Of a stretch of DNA of 64,000 nt, positions 34,751 through 45,300 are shown piece by piece; positions within the stretch are counted from its first letter, which is position 1; the number at the start of each line of letters is the position of its first letter. Below the pieces are notes generated by a model. The model did not search any database. It was given only the letters and a program-made list of their open reading frames with translations, and was not told the DNA's origin. The stretch is from Acanthococcus lagerstroemiae (Eukaryota; Arthropoda; Insecta; Hemiptera; Eriococcidae), in contig CM063106.1 in NCBI GenBank assembly GCA_031841125.1, forward strand, positions 38,746,001 through 38,810,000, in the 5' to 3' direction. The position numbers and the translations under genes are program-made.

Positions 34751-35879
34751 TTCTTCTGAAAGCTTGAAAAAGTAAAACCGAGTCATATCTATCAAAAAAA
34801 AGAAAAAAAAAGATACAAATATCTATGAACTTTTGGTTTCCAGAACATTTTATTTATATTCGACTTCCAAATACCTATTTAGTTAATTTTTTTTAAAGTT
34901 CGACCTATATCTCCTCGGAATGAGTCTTGATCATAGTCCCAAATCCCTAGATCTTCTTATTGCTCTTATTAGGTAGTCAACTGACAGTCATTAATATAGT
35001 TCGACAATAAGTAGCTGTGAGTAGTTTTCGAAAAGATATTGATTTACTGATTGATAACGTCGAAATTTCAGCACACAATGGAGAAAAAAGTTTTCAACGT
35101 TTTCGAGTTTCATCCAAACTGTCCTCAGCCTTAGCCCTCTGGGTCAGGTTGAAGTTTTAGAGTTTGAATCGTATTTTGTAGAAAATTGCTACTAGACATT
35201 ATCTCTATTGATACAATCGATTATTCATAAAACTATAATCAAACTCTATCAATGGCTCTATATTGTTAACAACAGCCTACAGAATGTAACATTCATTTCT
35301 TAAAATTAATCGTGTTGTATTTATTTAATTAAATATGATTGAGAAGCAGTACAAACTTTTGCATAAATCTAAAATAAAATAATGTCATTACCGATGCTGC
35401 CAATTGATGTGGATTGAAGTCCTCAAGCGACTAACGCTATCAATAAATTTTTGAAGTCGGAGCTGCAGTCGTTCTGAAAATAATTTGAATTATTTCACTG
35501 ACGAATGTTAACGTAAAAATGTTTTTATCCGATGAAAAATTTATCTTACATTCATTAAATATTGACATTACAGGTATAATTAAACTTTTTCCTAGAATCG
35601 CTTCTATGTACAAAAATGACATCGGTTTTCGTTTTTACATTGCTGACGTGTAGGCTAACGTGTACATGCAGTTACGAACTCGACGAAGTTAGTCCTCGTG
35701 ACTGCCCAATATCCGGTTTCAATGAGAGTGCGATCTTGTTTCGATTGAACTTGTTGGCGAATTAATGGGCTGACGTTTTACATTCACCTTGCCTAGATGT
35801 GGCCTAGTAGTAATGCAAAGTGCTACACAGGTGAAAGTAGATATATTTATGAACTAATTTAAGAATTTTCTCATCAGAT

Positions 35880-35970
35880 CCTCTGGTAGCTCAGTTGGTA
35901 GAGCGGTGGACTGTAGACGAATTAACTAATGGATATCCATAGGTCGCTGGTTCGAATCCGGCCCGGAGGA
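35880..35970 (+). tRNA. tRNA-Tyr(GTA) with an 18-nt intron
   Basis: The acceptor stem CCTCTGG pairs with CCGGAGG, and A is the discriminator at 35970. The A box is TAGCTCAGTTGG and the B box is GGTTCGAATCC. The anticodon arm GTGGA-CTGTAG is interrupted after position 37 by an 18-nt intron (35917-35934) and resumes with A-TCCAT. Removing the intron leaves the standard 73 nt. An intron at this place is normal for eukaryotic tRNA-Tyr. A T5 run at 35975-35979 is the likely RNA polymerase III terminator. Confidence 0.95.
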
Positions 35971-35974
35971 ATCA

Positions 35975-35979
35975 TTTTT
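35975..35979 (+). terminator. Pol III T-run after tRNA-Tyr
   Basis: Five T residues begin five bases after the tRNA 3' end. Confidence 0.8.
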
Positions 35980-36114
35980 GAGAATTTGAGATTTTTTCGA
36001 TATATTTACCAAGTATAGATAAGTTACGTGCCAGCGAGTATTTTCACTCAGATATGCTTATTGTGCTTCCCGAGCTGCAGTAATTCTAATTACGAACATT
36101 ATACCCACTTTTTA

Positions 36115-36288
36115 TTATTGGTTTCCAGCCCTATGTAAAACTGATTCAGGAAAAATATCCAACATTTTATAATTAAATTTTTCCATGTAACTAATAACAT
36201 CATCGAAAACACGTTGAATATGAGTTCTGTCACCAGTGGGTTTAAAAAAACTAGTAATGCCTTGAGAGTTCTTCGCATCGAGTCCCAT
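36115..36288 (-). pseudogene. Short protein-like fragment (57 residues), unknown
   Basis: The minus-strand frame starts MGLDAKNSQGITSFFKPTGD and ends SVLHRAGNQ-stop. It includes RVFDDVISYMEKFNYKMLD, which looks like genuine amphipathic protein rather than AT-rich noise. I do not recognise it; it may be a transposon fragment. Confidence 0.3.
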
Positions 36289-37575
36289 AGGGTGACCATG
36301 TTTTCAGGGGGAGAGGGCAATTCCGGGTTCAAGGGGAAAGATAGCAGTTTGCGTAAATAAGCGTAAAAAAGCTCTTCGGTTTGATATTTGTGTGCCTGAG
36401 TATAGATTGTAAAATCACAGGGAGGCAGTACCTCGACCAAAAGTCACTGACCCTCACTTATTTTTGTTCTTAATAACCGATGACATCACAAAATCTTGCA
36501 GCAATTAGGACTACTGAAGGCTACAAACTATAGATAAGTACTCCGAACAGCGCATGCACAACTATCATACAATTTGGGCACTATTTAATTTGTATCTAGT
36601 AAAAATAATTATAAAAGATATAGCAGGTACACGTAAAGATATAATTTAAATATACATTTTATGTAGGTACTACAAGTATTATTAACGTAGATAATACATG
36701 AAAATATGCTGCATAATATTTTAATAATCACAAAAAAATAAAAATTATAAAAGCGTATTTTGTGCGCAGAAATGATTGCTTGATATTGTAACTGCCTACC
36801 GCACCAAAGCCAACAGAAGACGTTTATAATCCCCTGAAGTGTCATCCTAAAACAATTTCCAGACGTCATTACATATGTAGCATGCGGTGATTAGTCATAT
36901 TAGATGGAAGATGGATACTAGACACTTTGTAAAAGTATCTGAATCACATATCCGAGAACATAACACAGGGATCATCAACTAAAATTGGTATTCGAATATT
37001 TTCAAAATTCTTTTTGGTTCGTTGTTCATTTTTGCCGTCAAATGTCGGGGGAGGGGAGGTCGTATAGCTCTCCCCTTCGAAACTGGTTTCTAGTTACTCT
37101 ATTGATTACAGGACTAGCGATTTATATATTATATTAATTACACCCGGCTTACATTTCCTAACAAGTGACATTCTCTTCTGGCTGCGTTAAAAAAATCAAC
37201 TTTATCAGTTGATAAACCTCTGTTGGGTTACCGAAGCTCATAAATTACACTACACAACAGCATAAAAAACAATGGGATGAGATTATACGATTTTCGCTGT
37301 ATTCTGAATGCTGCATACGATGGCGATAACCATTTTTCTCGAGAACCTCCCATTTTCCGTATTCAAAATTAAAATTTAATCAAATTTTTCACGTTTTATT
37401 CCTTTTTGTCGTCCACGAATAGCTACACTGATACTGATAACAAATCGGTGCATAGTTGTTTGATCAGTGGTGTCATCTAAGTGATACATTCGCATTTAAG
37501 AAAGAGAAGGGAGAAAAAAAATGAACAATAATCAAAAAATTAACATCGGCATTAATTTTCCTCGTTGATAATACA
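36289..37575. other. Intergenic stretch
   Basis: AT-rich, with no gene and no bounded repeat that I can support. Confidence 0.45.
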
Positions 37576-37855
37576 CAGTGGCGTAGCTAGACTTGATATG
37601 AAGGGGTGGGGGGGGGCAGTTAAAACAAAAATATTCACTAACGGCATGATGCTGAGGGGAGAGGGGTAACAAAAAACCGAATACGTATGTATGGACACTG
37701 TCACAGTGTTGCACGTTCATGAAAAAACAAAATATTTCACTTTTACAACATTAAAGGTGTGATATGTACTCATTATTACCAGAATAAATAATAATGTTTT
37801 TACATTTTCGGCTGAGCCAGGGGATTCCAGACCCCCACCCCCGGCTACACCTCTG
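37576..37855. mobile_element. hAT-like MITE
   Basis: Ends are CAGTGGCGTAGCTAG and CCCCCGGCTACACCTCTG, which are approximate complements. Flanks ATAATACA and ATTAATACA resemble a duplication with one extra base. G-run and C-run lie just inside the ends. Confidence 0.55.
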
Positions 37856-38349
37856 ATTAATACATATAGAATCATATTATATTCGCATGTCTTTTTTTTT
37901 CTTCTTTTTTTTTTATCTCGAATTGTTGTGTAGTTTTATGAGAAATAATAGATTTATTGACTGTTTTGGGACGACTATCTCATCAAATTCCATAAATATC
38001 AATACCGGAAACTTTAATATGATTCCATAATCGTGGAAATATACATAACCTTTTGCTGCAGCCTCCTTTTGTGTCTTTGTTTGAGCCCGTTCCAGTTTTG
38101 ATGAGTCAAATAACACGCTAACAAAATGTAGGAACTAACAGCAGCAGGGTTAGACAGGGCCGCCAGGCGACCGGGCGATCACCCGGTGGGCCGCGAAACG
38201 AAAAAGGGAAAGGGAAGAATTTACTATGCAAAGTAAGGCAAAAGGCGATTGCCAGTTTAAAAAAAAATGTTTGAAAAAAAAAAACTTGATCAGATAAACC
38301 CTAAACCCGAAAATAACTTTACTGTGTCATCTTGGAATCACTAACCCTA

Positions 38350-39537
38350 CTGGTGAAGGTCTCTGAGACCTAGTCTCACGGAATTTAGAGGAGAATGGCA
38401 GTGAAGTTACCAAGTGTATTGGTTGTTCAACCGATGGTGCAGCAAATATGAATGGCTAGTATAATGTATTCTCAGCCTGGTTCCAAAAGAAAGCTCACAA
38501 AGTACTAGTGCGCATTTGATGTTACGCACATAGATTGAATTTAGTGATGATGGATACCACTTCAATTTCTACAGCTTCAGTTTCTTTATGGGGCCTACTG
38601 AACGAACTTGCAGTCTTTCCCCGTGATTCTTACAAACGTATGGACGCGTGGCGGGGTATCACTAAAGATGAACGCGTTCTAAATCTTATTGGTGAAACAA
38701 GGTGGTGGGCTGGTGGGCCAAAGATTCGGCACTCAAAAAAGTTTTTGGCTCGTTCAAAGATCCTCAGAATTCATTATATGTTACAGTAATGACCGCATTT
38801 TCCATAATTGACTTAAGTCCTCTAGAATTTTCGAGCAAAGCCAGGAGTACTGCAAGAAACCTGATGCATTTTTTACTTACCGTCAACTGGGGTAATACTG
38901 GACACCCGTATGGTAATATTGGTCACTCATGATTTGTTTACTGATAACGATACTAGCGCTTCTATAACAAATCATGAGTGACTGATAATAACATTAGTGT
39001 CTGATATTACCCCAGTTGACTTTACTTATAGCGATTCTAGCATTCCTACAACAAGTCATGAGTGGCCAATATTACCATACCATCAGTGTCCAATATTACC
39101 CCAGTTGACGGTACCTATGAAACCATTATAACGGCTCAATTATGGAAGTAGTAATTGATGATGAAGAACAAAACATGAATGAACGGGAGGAGATGGTAGA
39201 GAAGAGCCAATGCGGAAAAAAACGTTGCCTCAACTGCATTGTTTGTTGTTTTAACGTATTGAAAAAATATCGACTGTATGTAGCGTCTTGTAATAACCTA
39301 TTCAAAGCGTACCAATATGTCCTAACCTTAATGTGCGTGCAGGTCGGCATTGAAACTACTTTTCCAGCTCTGAGTTACATCCGGAATCGACTTAAAAGTC
39401 GTCTGAGTATGGAGAATTTAGATGCATGGATGGTAATGTTTTTGAATAAAGATATTTTGAAAGATCTAACTTTAAAAAAAATTTTAGATGAAGTAGTCTC
39501 CGTGAATCTCAGTTTGAAAAAAGTTCTTTTAGATTAA
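38350..39537 (+). pseudogene. hAT transposase remnant, ZMYM1-like
   Basis: Broken frames give STDGAANMNG near 38430, CYAHRLNLVMMDTTS near 38525, then SLWGLLNELAVF and LNLIGETRWW. KDPQNSLYVTVMTAFSIIDL follows after a frameshift near 38730. The C-terminal hAT dimerisation-type segment (ETTFPALSYIRNRLKSRLSM, about 39350-39410) ends at 39537. In-frame stops, a frameshift and the MITE at 38880 make it non-functional. The order of motifs fits ZMYM1-like hAT proteins. Confidence 0.75.
38880..39111. mobile_element. TA-flanked MITE inside the transposase remnant
   Basis: Ends CCGTCAACTGGGGTAATA and TATTACCCCAGTTGACGG are complementary, flanked by TA (38878-38879, 39112-39113). Internal copies of the end sequence occur (GATATTACCCCAGTTGAC near 39008). 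This is a Tc1/mariner-type target, by inference. Confidence 0.8.
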
Positions 39538-39566
39538 TGTTTTCCAAAAGTTTAAATTGTTATTTA

Positions 39567-41169
39567 GGGGAGAATTGCTAATATTGAACCGGTGCCTAAG
39601 TCGGACCACCCTTAATTGCTCGAGCCCGGTGATAGGTAGCGCTTTGGTTCTGAGATATGTTATACCTAGCCGTGTAACGATGTTGCTAACAGAGGGAGTT
39701 GTGTTATCATTAGGGCTAGGGGAAATATGCACTTAAAATATCGAAATATGCGCTTATAATATGCAGTTATCTGACCTCAAATATGCAAAAATATGCTCTA
39801 AAAACTCTGGATAGCGACATGGGTATTGAATTAAAGTGCTGTTCAAGCTGAATAACGTGGCAACACTATGAAGCTTTGAAAACTAAACATTTTTTACGTC
39901 AGTTCTGTTTTATAAAGAAAATTAAACTTCCCTCGAAACAAATTTGAAATATCTTGGTTTTGTTCTTATTTTTCAGTTGTTGTTTTTAACTTTTTACAAT
40001 AATTTTTATTTATTGATGAAAATATGCACCAAACACCTCAAATATGCACAAATATGCTCTAAGAATGGCTCAAATATGCAAAATAGGCATTTATAGTCAA
40101 AATATGCAAAAATATGCCCTATAAAATTTCAGTATTGTCATCAGAATCTTATGAATCACAAAGAAAACACAAATATGCCGTACAAGCCGCACCCTATAAA
40201 AATATGCATTTTCATATTTCTTATTTCCCCTAGCCCTAGTTATCATTTTTAGTTGAAAAAATTGTGCCTTCTGAAAGTATGTGAAATTTTGGCGTTTTGA
40301 GATTTTTGAATCGATTTCCTAGTTCAGAACTGTATACTACACCTAATTTAAATCTTAAGATGTACACCGCTTACCTATAACCTTAAAATCCAAACCCTGT
40401 AACTATTGCAATTCCATTCCGACACCGTAGCCGTTAGGCATTAAACGTCTCGTTATTAAAAAAATATTTAAAAAAAGCCATGTCCATCCGAAGAAGAGTA
40501 GCAGATGAAATATCTCAGTATATTATCGATTCAGTCATAGTTTTAGCCATCTTTTCGTACAAAGAGATGAGACATTAACTGCATGTATCTCTTTCCACGG
40601 CCATGTTTGTGAGAAAAAGTCGTGGCCGCGTTAATTGGACCGTATATTGTTCTCTAAGTTGGACCACCTCAAAATCGCATTATTTATCGTATTATTCGCA
40701 TTCTGTCACATACAAGACCACGAACTAATGCAATGAAAAATGTGTAGCTCGGTAATTTTGCATTTCAAACAATAAGAAACGAAAACAAGGAAGTATCGCA
40801 AGTTGAACCGGTCCAACTTAGGATAAAATTCTATTTCGACAGGCGTAGAAAATAATTTCATTGACTCTACATATTTTTAGTTATAAATCTCGAGCATTCA
40901 CAGACTTTTTCATCCTTTTTTTACGACCGGTCCAACTTTAGAACCCATGGTCCAACTTAAGGCACGGCTTCCAAATTGGACCACTTTTGGATTTTTATCT
41001 TAAAACTTCTCTCCACAGCGTCCTAATAATCGTAGATCTTTCAAATTTTTATCGAAGGTAGCCAGATATATGCCCTTTCCAATGATGTACCACACTTTAA
41101 ATTCTGTGCAACGACGGCTGAGTTCGAAGCCTCCAAAGTCAAAATGGTCCGACTTGGGCAACTCTCCCC
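39567..41169. mobile_element. TA-flanked 1.6-kb non-autonomous element
   Basis: Ends GGGGAGAATTGC and GCAACTCTCCCC are complementary apart from one base, flanked by TA. The interior repeats (T/G)CGGACCA and GGTCCAACTT motifs in both orientations. It inserted about 30 bases after the transposase stop codon and carries the hAT MITE at 39711-40238. No coding frame. Confidence 0.7.
39711..40238. mobile_element. hAT-like MITE rich in AATATGC, nested
   Basis: Ends TAGGGCTAGGGGAAATA and TTTCCCCTAGCCCTA are complementary. A perfect 8-bp duplication GTTATCAT lies at 39703-39710 and 40239-40246. The interior repeats AATATGCA/AAATATGC. Confidence 0.85.
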
Positions 41170-41533
41170 TATATCAACATTACTGATTTTATTCTTTCTT
41201 TTCCTCTCTTTTTTTCTGTTTTTATACTTGCTTGTATTTATACAAATACAAACATTTATGTTCGAACGCTTCGGCAATGGTCTTAATTCTGAAATTTACT
41301 GTATATTTTTTTGAAATTCTCTATCGAATTGTGAATGAAGAAACTACCTAGAATTATATTAATTCTACAAAGAAAATTTATACTAGTTCATACGTCACAC
41401 ATCGTGAGGGGTGGGTTCATTTTCTCGTAAAAAAATAATAATAAAAAAAAATAGGGCCTTCGCTTCTGAATTTACTTTGTGGGCCGCTAGTGACCGAATC
41501 GTCCGGGCCGTTTTTCGAGCGTATCTAACCCTG

Positions 41534-42166
41534 GCTATAATGTAGGCTGCTAAAATCAGGACCAAAAATGGTATGAAGTGACGCTTATACTGCTTATAGC
41601 ATTCTTTTTCGACATCTTTGGTACGAACACATAACAGAAAACAGGTCAGGAGCAACATACTAATGGCTGTTGTCAGTTGTGCATGTTTTATTTACATATT
41701 TTCAATTACTTTCTCACCCTGCAGCCATCGGGATTTAGACATGGACTGTAATCGGACATGGGGTAAATTTCAGCATAGTTTCCGGTATTGATGTACGTAT
41801 GGGAATGAATACTTTGCTATCATTGACTGACTCAATTTTTCATTTTGACTTATAAGTCATCCCAGGGACTTGAAAACAAAGTTCTCAATCTCTGACTCCT
41901 ATCAATCAATAAAGATATAGCCACTGAAACATCAAATCAAATTAGTTTAGCTCAAAAGCTTCCTTCCCTACGAGAGTTACAACTCAGTTTTAAAACAATA
42001 TTATTCACAAAGCGAACTGATGTGCAAATATCTGCTTACTCCGAAGGACGAAGCAAAAAGCATAAAGGTTAAAGCTACCACCAAAGAACAAGTAGATATC
42101 TATAGGGATCCTATATATAAGCGTGAAAATTAAGTAAAGCCAACAATTCATCATCTGAATACTTAC
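41534..42166. other. Stretch downstream of the last identified annexin exon
   Basis: The missing annexin C-terminal exon (expected to encode an SGDY-type motif) was looked for here on the minus strand without success. Confidence 0.5.
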
Positions 42167-42348
42167 TGCAATGGCTTCCTCCAGTGGTGTTTCATACAAC
42201 CTCTGGTATTCGGCCTTAATGTCTCCTAAATCGATCTCGGAACGGCCGACAACAATACGAATTAGAGTTCTATCATCGGTTCCAGCACCTTCCATACTTT
42301 TCTTTAGCCTTTCGGCGAAGTATGCTGCCTTGTTCTTCACCGATTTCA
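42167..42348 (-). CDS. AnxB9: Annexin exon 7, repeat 4
   Basis: The acceptor ttgatacag and donor GCA|GTAAGT bound it. It encodes [19 protein letters not shown], the GAGTDD loop, the [16 protein letters not shown] signature of annexin repeat 4, and [10 protein letters not shown]. It ends at a codon boundary, so a further exon is required. Confidence 0.9.
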
Positions 42349-45300
42349 CTGTATCAAGTTATCACAAATTTCATTAGTTTTTTTATTGGGCTAGCACCCG
42401 ATGCACAATCAGTTACCCTCTAGTTACCCGCGGAAAAATAACCCATTTGCAACCCTCGGATTACCCAGAAACCCATCAGTTACCCTTGGTTCCCCTTAGT
42501 TACAGGGGGAGAGGGGAGGTAACTGGTAGGATTTTGCGCATCGGGCATCCACCATCGAAGAAAATTGTTGACGTAGGTGCATTGTTGAAGCAACGTACGT
42601 GGACGCTGTTAAGCAAAAACTGACCAAGCGACATTTATTGACAAAATGAGTTATTAGTATCGTTGGAAAGAGCGTGAAAAGTAGAATTCTTTAAAATTAG
42701 GTTTGCGATACAAAAAAGTGTGTATTCACGTTGGAAAAAGCTTATCAGTAAACGCTATGTCCATCAACAGGCATTATTCATTGGCTTTTAATATGGACGC
42801 TGTTCAACAAAAGGGAACCAACTAACATTTGTAAACAAAATGAGTTATTAGTATCGTTGGAAAGAGCGTAAAACGTAGAATTTTTCAAAATTGTGCCCCC
42901 GATTCAACAATGTGTACTCACGTTGAAAAAAGCTTATCAGTAAATGCAATGCCATATAGTTTCTACATGGCTCTTGAACTTCGAATCACGTATTCTCAAA
43001 AAGCGGATTTTGCTATTTGGTTCCCTTTTGTTGAACAGCGTTCATATTACGTTTTCTCAAAAAACAGATTTTGTCGCTTGATCAGTTTTTGCTTAACAAT
43101 GTCCAAATAATGGTTGATTTTCTGTTTTCATAGGGGTGCTCCCATTCACAACTTCCTGGTTGCAAACAGTCTGTATAGTTGTGTTTAGAATGTAATTACC
43201 GATTGTTAAAAATCCAGCTTCAATGCCTCCGGATAATTCGTTTTTGATGGTCTCCTCGATGTCCTTTCCCGACAGTTTTTCGTACTCGTGAAATATTTTT
43301 CGGAGCTGAGGGTACGACCGCGATACCAGAATAGCGTTAAAGGTAGATTCATCTGTGCCCCACTGGTTTTCTCCTGACATTGAACAAATTAGTAATGAAA
43401 ATTTAAATGACGCCTCGTATCAGTGAGTTTCTACTTGAACTAATTTTCGCCTAAAATTTGCATTGAGCCAACAAAAACGGAAATCATATCCTAAAATTAC
43501 ATAATATAAGTTAGGTCTTTCATTTGGCAGCGTATTCCTCAAAGAAGCTGCAGGTACGTGTATTCTTATCAACTAGCGTATAAATGTGTGGAGGGAGGGG
43601 GGTTTAGGACAACCTCCCCCTCAGACTATTGAAATGTTAGCGTATTAACTACAGCAATATGGTGATGGGATATGTTCTGTAGCACACCCCACAAAACAAA
43701 ATATCTCGCTTAAGACTGAGACCTTCTTATACGCTGGTGTTCTTACCGGCATCGAGCAGACTTTGTGCATCTCGAACTGCACCACTCGCATCCACATCCG
43801 GGTCTTCATCTCGGTTAGCCTGTTGTGAGAATCATAGAACTACATGTTAGATCATGTTTTTACTGTTTAGAGGGGGCTGTGTTTTAAGAGTATATTCCAT
43901 TACAACTTAGTCATAGGATCGGTTTCAACTTAATGGATTGAATCTGTGCGAATTCTATTCATTTCATTGTAGAAGTAGGTACGTAATTTTATTGAAAGTG
44001 ATGAGTAGGCTAGGATATTGATGTTTTTACCGTGCAGATGGACACCAGCAATCTTTGAATGCTCCGGATGTATCACTTTTCAAATCGTCTTCCAATGAGT
44101 TCTCGTACACTGAATTGAAAAAATGAAAATTTCAATTAGAAACATTTCATGGAGGAAAATTTAAGTATTTAAAATTCTTAATCTGGTTGATTACTTAGCC
44201 CTTGTAAGTTGATATTCGAAATTACAATGTTAAACGCGTCGAGAATGGAAAAAGCTTTTCGAAAAAAAAAATTTCAAGCTGGGCTCAACCGGTTTGACAT
44301 GTGTTAGTGTTGCGCTCATTTTTTTGCGAGGCAATCGGTGGTAGTATAGCTCTAGATAGGGAAAAGTTCAATCGTCCGCCATTTTGAATCCAACCGCGCC
44401 CGTCAATGCTGAATTGACTACGCGGTACGCTCCGCATAGTCGGATTCGGCATCCACGGGCACGGTTGAAGTCGAAATGGCGGACGATCATATCTACACGA
44501 AGTATACAGAGCTCTAGTGGTAGTACTTCATTAATCGGGTATTCGGCACGCAAACCCTGCCAGCGTGTTTCTCAACTTGAAAAGCTTTTCCAATCCTCGA
44601 CCTCTCTTTCTCGGTTCAGATCATATATGTGAACCCTATTCCTCAGACGAAAATAACGTTGCTTACATTTCTGATAAACAGCAGCGATAGTCTTGATTCC
44701 AAAATTACTCAGCGTGCATAAGATCTCCACAATTGCTTCTTCATCAGTGCCTGCTCCGCTGATGGCTTCGTGTAACTCCTTAGCATAGAATTCGGGCAAC
44801 GATGTCATCAGAGCAACAACGGCGTCTTCGAAATTTCCTCCGAGCTCGCTTTTCAGATCCTTTATCAAATCCTATACGCAAAAACGAAGTGAAAACCACG
44901 CGATCATAAAATTTCTATGAGGGAGAAGCTTTTGTCCTATGAAAACAATGAAAAAGGTTTATGCGACTTAAGGAAAACTAATGTTCCTGAATCAGCTGCA
45001 CTGATTGAAAAACATTTGCTTCTTTTTTTGAGCCTATAGGCTCTTTCCCTCTTATCGACATCACTTTCATTATTATTCGGCTTTGGGAGAGGGGGAAGCC
45101 GGTTCATGAGAAAATGAGTTTTTCGGACATTCATCTGCTTTCTAACTGTTCGAGAATAGGCATCCAAGCTCACATATCTGACAGCTGGACAGTCGTTCCG
45201 ATAAATTTGGGAATAGATCTTTTCACGGTGACGTCATGAGAAGGAATGTTGTGCAGCTGCTCCAGCCAGTCGCAGCCATCAAGGTCCAGCTTGTTTTTTT

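Larger units (their letters stand above)
38145..41533 (+). mobile_element. Decayed ZMYM1-like hAT transposon with nested insertions
   Basis: Left end CAGGGTTAGACAGGGCCG and right end CGTATCTAACCCTG (complement CAGGGTTAGA) match for the first ten bases. GGGCCGC-rich subterminal blocks occur at both ends. Between them lie transposase remnants (38350-39537), a TA-flanked MITE (38880-39111) and a larger TA-flanked element (39567-41169) that itself holds a hAT MITE (39711-40238). No matching target duplication was found, so the outer limits are less certain than the inner ones. Confidence 0.6.

Noticed and set aside
36099..36440. Minus-strand 113-residue frame
   Set aside because: A different, shorter frame in the same place (36115-36288) looks more protein-like; this one is probably its shadow.
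41714..41757. Possible annexin last exon or small exon (minus strand MSDYSPCLNPDGCR followed by GTGAGA)
   Set aside because: There is no acceptor in the right phase, and the sequence does not match the expected annexin C terminus apart from DYS.
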